A DNA stretch of 64,000 nucleotides from the NCBI GenBank assembly GCA_009829735.1, contig CM020618.1, positions 31,100,894-31,164,893 of the forward strand. Direction: 5' to 3'. Numbering within the stretch: the stretch's first letter is position 1; each line of letters begins with the position of its first letter. A model generated the notes under the pieces. The model searched no databases, was not told the DNA's origin, and worked only from the letters and a program-made list of their open reading frames with translations. The DNA comes from Pyropia yezoensis (Eukaryota > Rhodophyta > Bangiophyceae > Bangiales > Bangiaceae). This document shows positions 11,456 to 21,440 of this stretch, in pieces. The translations under genes and the position numbers were made by a program.

Positions 11456-11587
11456 GGGGAGTATTCCGCCAGAGGCCCGGCACCGCGTAGGCAGCAAGCT
11501 CCAGGAGGAGTACTGGCAGTCAAGGGGGCACCTCCTCTCCCGGACATGCCGGAAGATAGTACTCGGCCGAGTACGGGAAACGAGTAA
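11456..11587 (+). pseudogene. Element A gag C-terminal tail
   Basis: About 43 codons matching the end of gag in B and C (GYPARxPxP..PGGVLAVE...GNE-stop). Everything upstream was displaced by the E2 insertion. The slippery heptamer GGGAAAC at 11575-11581 and the stop TAA at 11585 are kept. Confidence 0.75.
11575..11581 (+). promoter_or_regulatory. Candidate -1 frameshift heptamer GGGAAAC, element A
   Basis: Gag frame ACG GGA AAC GAG TAA. A -1 slip reads GGG AAA CGA GTA and continues open into pol. Downstream, CGGGGT (near 11600) can pair with ACCCCG (near 11632) around a GGGGTAACCC hairpin, a possible stimulatory structure. Confidence 0.6.
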
Positions 11588-14500
11588 GAGGAAGGACCAC
11601 ACGGGGTCGCTGGGGTAACCCTAGCAAGCCACCCCGGACTGCCGCGGGGAAAGCCCCACGGAGAGCGCGGTTGAGCCGACGCCGCATCAACCCCCGGGTA
11701 CACCTTCTGGCCCCGACGACACGGCGCCAGGGGATTGATGACCAACCTCCAAGGTTGGGAGGAGAGGCCGGGAAGCCCCGTCACATGGAACCAGACAAGG
11801 GCCCTGTTCAGGATGCCCGAGCTGCACCGGATATCGGTGTAGGCCACGTACTGTTCACCTTGGAGAACTTCAAGGTATCAGCCACACTGGTGGTTGACCC
11901 CCAGTCGACCCGATCGTATTACCCTGTACTGGATACAGGGGCTGGACCTAACCTGATCCGGAAGGATACCCTCCCGAACAAGTGGCTCCCGCAAGTCAGA
12001 GTCACTCGGGGACCCACGATCAAGGATACGAATGGTCGTCTCGTTCGTACGACCGCAGCGATGTCGCTGCGGGTCACCATCGGGGAACTCACCACGAAAG
12101 TTGACTTCCTGGTGTGTGAGGCTCTATCTGTGCCCTGCATACCGGGGTGCACCTTCATCAACGTTCACGTTGATGCAATCCGGCCGGGCCGGAGGACCGT
12201 CGAGCTGCAAGAGGACGACGGGACGAAGAGAGAACATACAGCTATCGTCAGGGACTTGACGCTACAAGGGAGCCACGTTAACGGGGCTGAGGTATACGCA
12301 AGCGTAGAACCGAGGACACTCCGGCTGGCTAAGCGGACTCGCTTTGAGCCGTTATCGGAGACCGTCCTCCCGGTTAACTGTGACCTCCCAGGCATCTGCA
12401 GAATCCAGTTCAACCTACGAACCTACAAGCGCCATGGGTTGACCATAGCCAACGGTATCGTAGACCTCCCAGCGGGGAGGTCATCACTGCTCGTGATGGC
12501 GAACCATCGCCGTAAGGCAGTCACCCTTCCGAAAGGAACTATCCTCGGGATCGCTGAGCTCTACGAAGGAGACATCCTTACCCCTGACAAGGAAGGTCAA
12601 GTGGAACCAATTGAGGTACTGGCGGTCACCGAGACCACCGCGCTGCAGCAACCCGATGACGGGAAGCCTAACCCATCCACAGCTCCGGCGGACATTCCGC
12701 CAAAGGACCAAGAAGCTTTGAAGGCACAGGCCGAGGCTGACCTCGACCACCTTTCTCCTTCGGTAGCTGAAGGGGTACGACGGATGTTAAGAAAGCATGA
12801 CGTCATGTGGACCGCCGGGGCGCTGGGTACCATTGGGGCAACCCAACACCGTATAGACCTGGTACCAGGGGCACGACCAGCGCGGTCGCAACCGCATCGC
12901 GCGGGACCTATGCAACGAGAGATCGTTGATGGAGAAGTGAAGAGGATGAGCGAAGCTAAGGTGATCCGACCTTCGATGTCGGAGTGGGGCGCCCCAGTCG
13001 TTATTGTACCGAAGAAGGATCGAACCCCTCGGTTCTGCATCGATTATCGACGCCTCAACTTGGTTACCAATAAGGACTCCTACCCTTTACCAAGGATGGA
13101 TGAATGCATCGACTCCCTGGGGGAAGCTACGGTGTTTACCACCATCGAATGCAATGCCGGGTACTGGCAGATCCCAGTTGCGGAGGAGGATATCCCCAAG
13201 ACGGCGTTCGTCTGTCACAGTGGAGTGTACGAGTTCCTAAGGATGCCCTTCGGATTGTCCAACGCCCCCGCCACATTCCAGCGGGCCATCGACATTATAC
13301 TGTCGGGAGTGAAGTGGCGTAACTGCCTGGTGTACCTGGACGATGTCATCGTCTTCTCACGTAACATGGATGACCATGTGCAACATGTCGACGAGGTACT
13401 TACCCTCTTGCGGAACGCCGGGGTGACCCTGCGCCTCAAGAAGTGCGCCTTCTTTCAGCAGACTGTCGAGTATCTGGGTCACCAGATCACACCAGGTAAA
13501 CTGGGAGTGCTCGAAGCTAATACCCGGGCACTCCGGGATGCGCGATACCTAACCACCCAGACACAGCTGAAAAGCTTCCTGGGGATGTGCAACGTATACC
13601 GACATTTCGTCAAGTACTTTGCTCGTATAGCCAAACCGTTAACGGTTCTGACGAGCAGCGCCTTGCCAAAGGTACTCCAACCTCCCTCGCCCAGCGAGGG
13701 AGAGGCATTCGAGCTGCTCAAGCAAGCTCTGCTAGCCCCACCCGTGCTTGCGTTGCCGCATAGACGCGGGACCTTCGTCATCGACGTCGATGCCTGCTAT
13801 ACCCAAGTGGGATGCACCCTGTTACAGGGAGAGACAATCATCGGTACCGATAATGCTATCCCGGACCTACATCCGGTGGGGTACTTCAGCCGGACACTCA
13901 ACCCGGCTGAGCGTAACTATAGTGCCACCAAACGCGAATGCCTCGGAGTCATATTGGCAGTGCAACTGCTCCGGCCATACCTGGAAGGTTCCAGGTTCAT
14001 CGTGAGGTCCGACCACGAACCTTTACGATGGCTTCTCAACCTTGGTGACAAGGATTCCGACAGCCACGGTCGGCTAGCCCGGTGGAGGCTGAAGATGGCC
14101 GAGCACGACTACCGGACCATATATAAGGCCGGCTCTACGCATCATCTGGGAGACGCGCTGTCGCGACTCGATACACCGAGCGGGGATACCCGACAGGTGG
14201 ACGAGGACATCCCGGTTGTACCGGTTTGCATGGTGGGTAACGCCACCCACGGTATGGTCGACCATACCATGGCGCACCTTGCGTGCCCATTGACCCTCGC
14301 GGACTTCCGCGAGGCACAGGCCAATGACGATGACTGTAAACGCCATTGTGCTAACCTCCTGGCCGGCACGGCCGGCATCTTCTCCGAGAATGAGGACGGA
14401 CTCATATACCGGCGGGCACCCGCCGATGGTCGACATCAGGTCGTGGTTCCCGTGTCCTTACGACAAGCCGTCATGGAACGAAAACACGAGAACCCCACAG

Positions 14501-16091
14501 CCGGACACCCGGGGGGTTCGCGCATGTTCGCAGCAATGCGAAGGTTCTTCTACTGGCCAGCAATGGCCGTCGACGTAATCGACCACGTCCGGGGATGCCA
14601 CCCGTGTGCACGGAATCGTATGAGTCTTCATAGGCGGGCATCCGCTATGAATCTGTTCCCCCTGGATGGGCCCAACGAGCAAGTCGCTATCGACATACTC
14701 GGGCCGCTTCCGGTAACGGAAGAAGGGAACAGGTACATCCTGGTCATGTCGGACCGCTTTACTAAGCTGTCACGGGCAGTGGCAATCCCGAACGATACGG
14801 CCTACACAATCATGAACGCAGTGGTTGACCACTGGATCAGTGCTTACGGAGTAATGAAGCAACTACTTTCCGATAACGGAGCAAACCTTACGTCAGCATT
14901 CTGCACTAAGGTCCTGGGCATGTTCGGTATCGAGCCCCGTCGGGCATCCGACTACCACCCACAATCCAACGGGCAGGTGGAACGGTTCAACCGCACCGTC
15001 GTGAAGATGCTCCAATGCTATGTCGCGGAGCACACGAAGACGTGGGACAGGCTTCCGTGCGTCTCGACCCTGGCATACAATGCCATGTTCGGTATCGAAC
15101 CCCGTCCGGCATCCGACTACCACCCACAATCCAACGGGCAGGTGGAACGGTTCAACCGCACCGTCGTGAAGATGCTCCAATGCTATGTCGCGGAGCACAC
15201 GAAGACGTGGGACAGGCTTCCGTGCGTCTTGACCCTGGCATACAATGCCATGTTCGGTATCGAACCCGTCCGGCATCCGACTACCACCCACAATCCAACG
15301 GGCAGGTGGAACGGTTCAACCGCACCATCGTGAAGATGCTCCAATGCTATGTGGCGAAGCACACGAAGACGTGGGACAGGCTTCCGTCCGTCTTGACCCT
15401 GGCATACAATGCCAGGCTCCACCGGAGCACCAGCATTGCCCCACTGGAATGGGTCATGCCGATGGGCGTCGGTAACCTGACGCTGCCACCGGGCAGATGC
15501 ACTCGGTATGACATACCGAGGGGCCGACCGGCCGAACGGATTCACTTAGCTTGGTTAGCCAAGCTATCGTGGATGATACCAAAGCTCAAGGGTGCCCTTG
15601 ACCGTACACAACTTCGATACAAGAAGAACTTTGACGCCTGGCTACGGGTACGCAACGCTACCCTGGTAACAGGTGACTGGGTCTACATCAGACACCATAC
15701 GTTCCGAGGGAACAAGCTTATGCAACCGGTCAAGGGACCGTACCAGATCTTACACAGAGATGATCACTCTATCATCCTGCACTCCGATACGGAGATACAA
15801 CGCATCAATCTCAATGATGTGACACCTGCTCCGAAGCCGTAACAGCCTCAGCCGGTACCGGCTGGGTTGCTACATGAAGCTCTCACAACCCACCGGTCAG
15901 ATGACCCAGTGGGGCCGGATGGGATTCCATACCAAGTGGAGAGCGTGGTCGGACACACCGACCCGGACCTACCAGGACCCTGGTACGTCAAGGAGATATG
16001 GGTCGGATACGACTCACCCACCTGGGAACAGGCGACCAATATACCCCGCCAACTTCTCATGCCTTACATGAGGCGACGACGCCTACTGTAA
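11588..16091 (+). pseudogene. Element A pol: protease, RT, RNase H, integrase, chromodomain; broken integrase
   Basis: Open in the -1 frame relative to gag. Protease VLDTGAGPNLIRK near 11935; RT FCIDYRRLN near 13033 and catalytic YLDD near 13333; RNase H DVDACYTQVG near 13785 and LGDALSRLD; integrase zinc finger with CHPCARN; core DILGPLPVTEEGN, SDNG and HPQSNGQVERFN; C-terminal chromodomain (YVKEIWVGYDSPTWEQ). Defects: the 165-bp integrase segment starting at 14920 is present three times in tandem, the third copy lacks one C so the frame shifts, and a Glu codon near 15841 is TAA where B and C read GAA. Integrase is therefore dead. The start codon is not an ATG, which fits expression only as a Gag-Pol fusion. 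Confidence 0.9.
14920..15414 (+). repeat. 165-bp tandem triplication inside integrase
   Basis: Copies begin at 14920, 15085 and 15250, each starting ATGTTCGGTATCGA. 165 bp is 55 codons, so the first two joins are in frame and each repeats the last acidic residue of the catalytic triad (QVERF). The third copy has CCC where the others have CCCC after GAA. B and C have a single copy. Confidence 0.9.
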
Positions 16092-16538
16092 CAACCCAAC
16101 CGACACCGACTTTGGCTTTTGGGGAGTGAGGCTTATACCTACTAAGTAGGGTGTCACATGGATTCGGCAAAACTTAGGTTCACTAAGTTGGAGCGGACTT
16201 AGGCAGACTAAGTAAGCTACTGACTTTTACAAGTTTACTTGAAGATGAATAACTCCAGTAATTTCAAAGAGACTTGAGGCTTACACCAAGGTAAACCTTC
16301 TTCCATGGGGCCAGTGACGGACCAAGGAAGGTTGACCTTCATGAGTATTAACCAACCAGGATGGGTTGGGGGCGCGAGAAATAACCGAGGCAGGCCACTG
16401 CTAAGGCAGACGGGGTACTCCCCAAAGGCTAGCATTGGTATCATGCAAACGCCCCAGCGGGGGATGAGTTCATACTCACTACTACCCGGCTACCATAAGG
16501 TTTACGGGGTCCCTCTCCCTCACAAGCAATAGCACTTC
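16092..16538. other. Gap between the convergent 3' ends of pol and accessory gene (A)
   Basis: No coding signal. It holds palindromic 15-mers CTTAG-N5-CTAAG (near 16175 and 16199) that recur in B and C at the same place, and a sequence stretch from 16130 that is well conserved in the three copies. It may carry the polyadenylation or termination signals of the two facing transcripts. Confidence 0.5.
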
Positions 16539-18905
16539 TCAGAGGGTAGACCCACTGGCCGAGGGAGGCCACTCACGCGTAAACGCGTACACCTCCGTGC
16601 TCCACCGGTCGGCAATCTCGCGACGGTCAATCGCCCGAGTTACCTCGGTGCATAGCTGGACGAGGGTGCTGCGACCAGCCTCCACGTCCTCCAGAGCTGT
16701 CTGGAGGCGGTCCAGCACGCCACCGAAGCAACGCGCGGAACCATTCAGCGCAGCACCTCGGAGGATATCCCCCCAGCTAACAGAGAGACCCTCCCGCATC
16801 TCGCGGGCAATGAGGGCGTCAACGCCCTCATACCATAGACGGGGACCCCCGTCACGCATGACAGGGGCGGAAAGTGACACTGGCGCAGCCAGAGGAGCCA
16901 CAGGAGCCGACACGGCTACCACCGGAGCCGGAGGAGCCTGATACGAGGCCCGGTAGGACCCCACTGAAGGGGCTCCACCGTAAACCCGGCGGGGCTCCGC
17001 CCGACGACGGGACACCTCACGCTCCCCACCCGCAGAGTCCCACTCTCGGGGACGACGGCCAACCCCCACCGGTATCGGGTTACCGAACCACGGGGCGAGG
17101 ACCTGAAGAGGGTCATGGATAACCATGGGAATAACCAGGTCAGGAACAGCCTCGGTGGACGCCCTCCCACGGCAATTGGGCGCACCTGGCTGAGTACGCC
17201 GGATGCGCAACGAGTAACGAGGCAAGGGGGCAGCCCCAGCCTGCGGATCCCGGTACGGGGGAAGGGTCAACACCCCAGCCCAGTTCACGTCATCGTGAAC
17301 GGCCAGGAGGGCCTCGAACTCCCGGGCCAACCCGGTCTTGGCAGCGATCATGTCTACGCCCAGCTGCCCGATATGCCGACGGACACCCGTCGGAAGATGA
17401 AACAGCCGCCCCTGCCGACGGACGGACAGCAAGAACGAGGAAGCCTGACCGAGGGTAACCTCAAGGGTGAAGGTCCCCTGCAACGGGTGGACCGGCCGGG
17501 AGGCCAACACACTCCCGAAGTATCGGAGACAGGAGTCGGTGTCAAACCGGAAAGCAGAGGCGGGTTCCCACCCCTCCTGCCACAGAGGCGGGCGCACGGG
17601 AGTGTACACCGGCGCGCGACCGTTACCGGTCTGCAACGCACACGTTATATCGGTGCGGAACGCATCCGCCATGACACCATGGTTGCGTCGCCAGCTCGAC
17701 GCCGACTTCAACCCCGCCATGGGCGGGTACGGAGCCGTCAACGCCAGATGCGGGGATACCCCCGGGAAGTACTCAAAGCCGGGATACCGGCCTGTATCGC
17801 CCACCGTCTGCCCAAACTCCACAGGATCCACCGCAGACGCAACCCCCCGAGCACTAGCCGGGTAGTCAACCTCCCGCGGCAACGCGGGGGCAACCAAGTC
17901 GCATATTCCGAAGGCGGGGTCTAGGAAGACTTCACTCCGCCCCACCCGGGTGCGCCAGAGCTGCGCATGCCGGTCGTCCTGCTCAGTCAGGACCCAATGA
18001 TGTTCCACCCCGACCGCATTGGGCTGGTTGACCAGCCGCACCAACTCCCGCTCCCAACTCGGGTCCAACTTGACGCGCCGGGAGGACTCTCCACGGTGAC
18101 GCGGCTGGTGGAAGTCCACCCGCATCCGCCCAGCGGAGTCCATGGACTCCTGCACGGTGAGGCCTCGAACCCGAGCCACCAAGTCGGACATCGACATGGA
18201 GGGTTGACCCGCCACCAAGGCGACGCCGCCACCCAGCGGGGAAACCCGGGCGGGCCCAGGAAGAACCGGTGGCGCCGGGGGAAGCCCCACCGGCAGATGG
18301 GCCGGTGTCGTAGGCGCACGGGGCCGAGGAGGAAGAAGAAGGGCGGGAGCCCGCCCGGAGTAACTCCCGGAGTCCCCCGCCATCGGGGAAGACACGTCTT
18401 GACCACCTGTCGCCCGCGGCACCGCGGGCAGAGCGTCGCCGCCACCCGGGCCGGACGTAGACACAACGGGGACGGAGGAGGTAGACCCGTTACCCACCTC
18501 CGCGGACGCACCACCAACCGGGCGGGCACCCGCGCCGTCTTGAGCCGCCGTCCCGGCCGGGGTACCGCCACGACCGCCCGACACACCGGCTGCACCGTCT
18601 TGGGGTAGAGCCGCGCCGGAACCGACGACAGGAGCCATCCGGGCCGCCGGAGGAGCAGGGGTAGAGGCAGCCACACGCGGTTGACCGCCACCCGACGGAG
18701 CCGTCGTGCCGCTGCAAACGGACGACAACCCGCCCGGCGCGCCTTCCGTAGCCACACGGACGGTTACCCGATCGTCGTCGTCCGACAAGCTCACCAAAAA
18801 GCACTCGGCAGCGGTGGTGGAGACGGGAACGTCGTCCTGCAGCACCTCCACCTCCTCCTCGAGCAGGAGGTCGTCCTCGCCCCCGGGCACCTGGGGGTCC
18901 GACAT
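16539..18905 (-). CDS. Family I convergent accessory gene, intact in A (about 788 aa, unknown function)
   Basis: The only fully open copy of this gene. I choose the ATG at 18905 (MSDPQVPGGEDD) because it is kept in A, B and C, 112 nt after a TATA box; an open frame upstream to 19301 crosses that promoter and is probably not translated. Residues ~8-30 are acidic (EDDLLLEEEVEVLQDD); ~60-230 are Ala/Gly/Pro-rich and probably disordered; ~240-780 look globular, with conserved stretches such as VRLVNQPNAVGVEHHW, HPLQGTFTLEVTLGQ and WGDILRGAALNGSARCFGG. No zinc finger, membrane segment or known enzyme motif is visible. It lies on the strand opposite gag-pol, tail to tail with pol. Antisense extra genes are known in some plant Ty3/gypsy lineages, but I cannot link this protein to any. 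Possible roles: regulation, RNA binding or structural; unknown. Confidence 0.75.
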   Translation of the reverse strand: MSDPQVPGGEDDLLLEEEVEVLQDDVPVSTTAAECFLVSLSDDDDRVTVRVATEGAPGGLSSVCSGTTAPSGGGQPRVAASTPAPPAARMAPVVGSGAALPQDGAAGVSGGRGGTPAGTAAQDGAGARPVGGASAEVGNGSTSSVPVVSTSGPGGGDALPAVPRATGGQDVSSPMAGDSGSYSGRAPALLLPPRPRAPTTPAHLPVGLPPAPPVLPGPARVSPLGGGVALVAGQPSMSMSDLVARVRGLTVQESMDSAGRMRVDFHQPRHRGESSRRVKLDPSWERELVRLVNQPNAVGVEHHWVLTEQDDRHAQLWRTRVGRSEVFLDPAFGICDLVAPALPREVDYPASARGVASAVDPVEFGQTVGDTGRYPGFEYFPGVSPHLALTAPYPPMAGLKSASSWRRNHGVMADAFRTDITCALQTGNGRAPVYTPVRPPLWQEGWEPASAFRFDTDSCLRYFGSVLASRPVHPLQGTFTLEVTLGQASSFLLSVRRQGRLFHLPTGVRRHIGQLGVDMIAAKTGLAREFEALLAVHDDVNWAGVLTLPPYRDPQAGAAPLPRYSLRIRRTQPGAPNCRGRASTEAVPDLVIPMVIHDPLQVLAPWFGNPIPVGVGRRPREWDSAGGEREVSRRRAEPRRVYGGAPSVGSYRASYQAPPAPVVAVSAPVAPLAAPVSLSAPVMRDGGPRLWYEGVDALIAREMREGLSVSWGDILRGAALNGSARCFGGVLDRLQTALEDVEAGRSTLVQLCTEVTRAIDRREIADRWSTEVYAFTREWPPSASGSTL

Positions 18906-18993
18906 GGTGGAGCCGGGGTAGCAGGGGCGCCCCGTGCCAAAAAGCCGCAGCCGGCTCGACCCGGTGCAAGGAACGCTCGCGGACGAGACAGGG

Positions 18994-19017
18994 AAGCGCG
19001 GGCACCCGCGCTTATAA
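18994..19017 (-). promoter_or_regulatory. TATA box and overlapping palindrome of the A accessory gene
   Basis: Minus strand TTATAAGCGCGGG, TATA at 19017-19012, 112 nt before the ATG. The overlapping palindrome AAGCGCGGGTGCCCGCGCTT (19013-18994) is perfect in B and C and has one centre change here. Confidence 0.6.
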
Positions 19018-19479
19018 CCACACAGCTCAGCACAAGCAATGCGCCAGCGCGGGACGACCCGCGCCAGCCGAGCTACGAGGTCGTCCCACCCAGGCACCTG
19101 GATCGGGGCCACGCCCCCCCACACGGGGTAATCAAGGGGGGTCACCACCAACCGCCCCCACGCAACGCGGGCAGCCCCCGCCCCCCACTCAATCGTCCAC
19201 ACGAGAGGGGCCCCCCTCCCACCAGACGCCTGGTGGCGGATCCGCTTGCACCACCCCTCGGAAAGGGGGGTCGTGAACAAAAACCCGCATCGGGAATTCA
19301 ACGGTCCGGAAAACGGATCGTGTGTTTACCACACAAAGGGGGGCACCCCCCTCAGACAACCTCGAATAGGGGTGTCTGTCGCGACAGGGCGCAAAGCCCC
19401 ACCCGACTGGTAAACGGTCACGCGACCCACTTACATTCGGAAACCCGAATGCAACTCGACCCGAGGACGGGCCGAATCT
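19018..19479 (-). other. Hairpin-rich leader between A accessory promoter and polypurine tract
   Basis: No convincing coding sequence. It contains CCACCAGACGCCTGGTGG, a G-run/C-run hairpin, CTGTCGCGACAG and CATTCGGAAACCCGAATG, each a hairpin or palindrome also present in B and C. Confidence 0.5.
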
Positions 19480-19491
19480 AAGGGGGGGATA
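19480..19491 (+). other. Polypurine tract of A
   Basis: AAGGGGGGGATA immediately before the 3' LTR at 19492. Primes plus-strand synthesis in LTR elements. B and C have the same tract. Confidence 0.7.
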
Positions 19492-19588
19492 TGTAGCAAT
19501 ATGGATGACCGTATTGTGACCCTTATACAGGTGGACTACTTCTAACCCTTAACTTTCAATTTGGGAGTCCGTATTGGTCACGGTATCT

Positions 19589-20688
19589 TGTGGTATAAAA
19601 CTCGATCCTCTCAGACACGTGTCAATATCCCTCGGGGGAAAGGGACAGGTAACACAGAAAGGGGAACTACGAGAATGGTATGCCTGTTGCCTCACGTGCC
19701 TGCTCGCAGAGCAAACAGATACGCACGGTAGTGCACACGGGAAAGAGGAAAGCAAACGCGCAGTTGTCTTTTTCCTGAGGGCGCGGGCCAAGGGCGCCTC
19801 GCTGTCCCTCTTAATGTGCATCTGGGGGAGCCTCGGCACGTTGGCCAGGTAGCCCCCCCCCCCCATAACCCCGAGTGGCCCCGACCCCAGTCTAACCTCG
19901 TCAGGTCGGGGGCCACTATCACTACTAATTCTATTCCCACTCACTAATCTCACACTCAATTTCTCTCAAATCAAGTCCCTTACAAGTATGCAAAAACCCA
20001 TCAGAAATCCCTCTCTCACGTGTGGATAGCGTAGTCCACCGCATCCCAGTGCCGGGCACGGGCCACGGCCGCCAACCATCACCACACGGCGGGCATGTTC
20101 TGGCACCTGGTGCCCTCTGGTTGTAGTCCCGGGTCGGCGCCAAGTCGGGGCCAGGGATGCTACATGGCTCCCTCCCTAGTCCGGCACGTCCTCGGGCCGA
20201 ATCAGGTGCCACCGTGCACAGCTTCGAGCACGTCCGCACCGGTGCCAAGGTCGAGCGTCTTCACCCCAGTTACAATCACCTGCTCCGATTCTGTCCCCCC
20301 CCCCCTTCTCCTAAGTCCCCGGCTCTCTCGATCTGGAACTCCCCAGTTTCAGCAACGACACCTATTTCCTCGTCTTTTCCTACAGCCAGTTCCCGCCACG
20401 TGTATTTCGGCCCTGTTCGCACGTTGCATGATGCCACGTGTATTTCGGCCCTGTTCGCACGTGCGAGATCCCCTGCTGCTCCACCATTGTGGAATAACAA
20501 GAAAGTAGATATCGGAGAGTCAGAATCGAACCCGGGCCCTTGAGAAGTTAGCGGAATGGCGTGCTCAAACCACTAGGCAACCGGGTGAAATCCCTTACAT
20601 CTCGAGCCGGATTTGGGGTTTTGGCCCCATCTCATTACGAGTACCTACCTTTTAGGTAAGCCGATCGGTGATTATGTATTGTGCTACA
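19589..20688 (-). mobile_element. 1,100-bp insertion with TATCT target duplication (short non-coding LTR-type element)
   Basis: Bounded by TGTGGTA...TGCTACA and flanked by TATCT at 19584-19588 and 20689-20693; uninterrupted LTRs have a single TATCT here. The right end looks like a 201-bp 5' LTR (20488-20688) followed inward by the common primer-binding site (20470-20486), so the orientation is minus. I could not find the matching left LTR by eye. No gag or pol is present; the longest open frames look random. A 30-bp direct repeat sits at 20395-20424 and 20433-20462. It resembles a TRIM- or LARD-like non-autonomous element. Confidence 0.65.
20508..20583 (-). other. tRNA-like sequence with Pol III A and B boxes in the insertion's LTR
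   Basis: Minus strand TTGCCTAGTGG (A box, near 20580) and GGTTCGATTC (B box, near 20530) stand about 45 bases apart, as in tRNA genes. The acceptor, anticodon and T stems do not pair properly, so it is not a working tRNA. It may be a tRNA-derived promoter or a captured relic. Confidence 0.4.
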
Positions 20689-20958
20689 TATCTATAAGTT
20701 ACGTATGACCGGAGGGACTTGCATCTTGGGGTGGAGGGTAGTTAGTAGTGTCTCCGAGGGGTTATAACGAGGGGGCCGGCGGCGAATCCACCGCCGGCCA
20801 TGGTAGAACAACAAACCCCTCCCATTTGGGCTCCCATCTTGGTCCCGTGGCTTGCGCTCCAAGGACAGCAACCTTGGCCTCCCTGTGACGTTGGTGCCGA
20901 TCCCCCTTGGTGAGAGTTCCCTGAGAGTGGACGTGCAGCGGATACCTATTGTGCTACA

Positions 20959-21440
20959 TGCTGTCAACCTAGCGGCGTACGTGGCCACAGAGGGGACGAC
21001 GTCCATGAGCAATGAGCGTAGCATGGGTCGGTGCCTTCGTCAGTGGCAGGCAATGGGCTCGCCAGCGGTGACGCACGTCAGCAGAAGAACCCGCAAAACC
21101 GAGCCTGGCCGACAACGGCACTGCCTTGGAGCATGCGTGGCGTCAGCCACTACGTACCTGAAGTGTGCCGTGAGGTCCTCGTCCCGCCCCCCTCCTCCAT
21201 AGCTTTTCGGCAGCATGACTGCGGTGAAGACGCTTGTCGTCTCGCTGGTGCAGGCCGTTACGAGCTCGTGGCCAGCGTCGCGCGTTTCCCAGTCGACGCG
21301 CCCGACGGGCGGGGCGCCGCGTCCGGTGCCGGGCTGGGGCCGACCTAGGTGACTTTCGAACGCACATTCTTTGAACGGGGCTATCTCCGTTCGGCCCATC
21401 TCAATTAGAATGAGGATTATAAAGTAAGCCGCCACATGTT
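20959..21440. other. Unassigned sequence right of element A
   Basis: Between A's 3' LTR and a family II fragment. Open frames on both strands are short and mutually contradictory, and I see no motif. It may be the original host DNA in which A inserted. Confidence 0.4.

Larger units (their letters stand above)
11456..20958 (+). mobile_element. Family I LTR retrotransposon A (3' part)
   Basis: Plus-strand element entered at the last ~43 codons of gag; its 5' LTR, leader and most of gag lie left of the window beyond the E1/E2 insertion. Order: gag tail, pol, non-coding gap, convergent accessory gene (minus), palindrome-rich leader, polypurine tract and 3' LTR (19492-20958, split by a 1,100-bp insertion). 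The first five bases after the LTR are TGCTG, which should recur at the off-window 5' end if the target duplication survives. Confidence 0.85.
19492..20958 (+). repeat. Family I 3' LTR of A, split by an insertion
   Basis: Left part 19492-19588 starts TGTAGCAATATGG; right part 20689-20958 ends TTGTGCTACA. Removing the insertion and one TATCT leaves 362 bp, matching the 363-bp LTRs at 38155 and 58019 along the whole length. Confidence 0.85.

Noticed and set aside
18906-19301. In-frame extension of the A accessory protein upstream to 19301
   Set aside because: It crosses the TATA box and hairpin leader and is not kept open in the same way in C; the ATG at 18905 is kept in all copies.
20508-20583. 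A functional tRNA gene
   Set aside because: A and B boxes are good, but acceptor, anticodon and T stems do not pair; kept only as tRNA-like.
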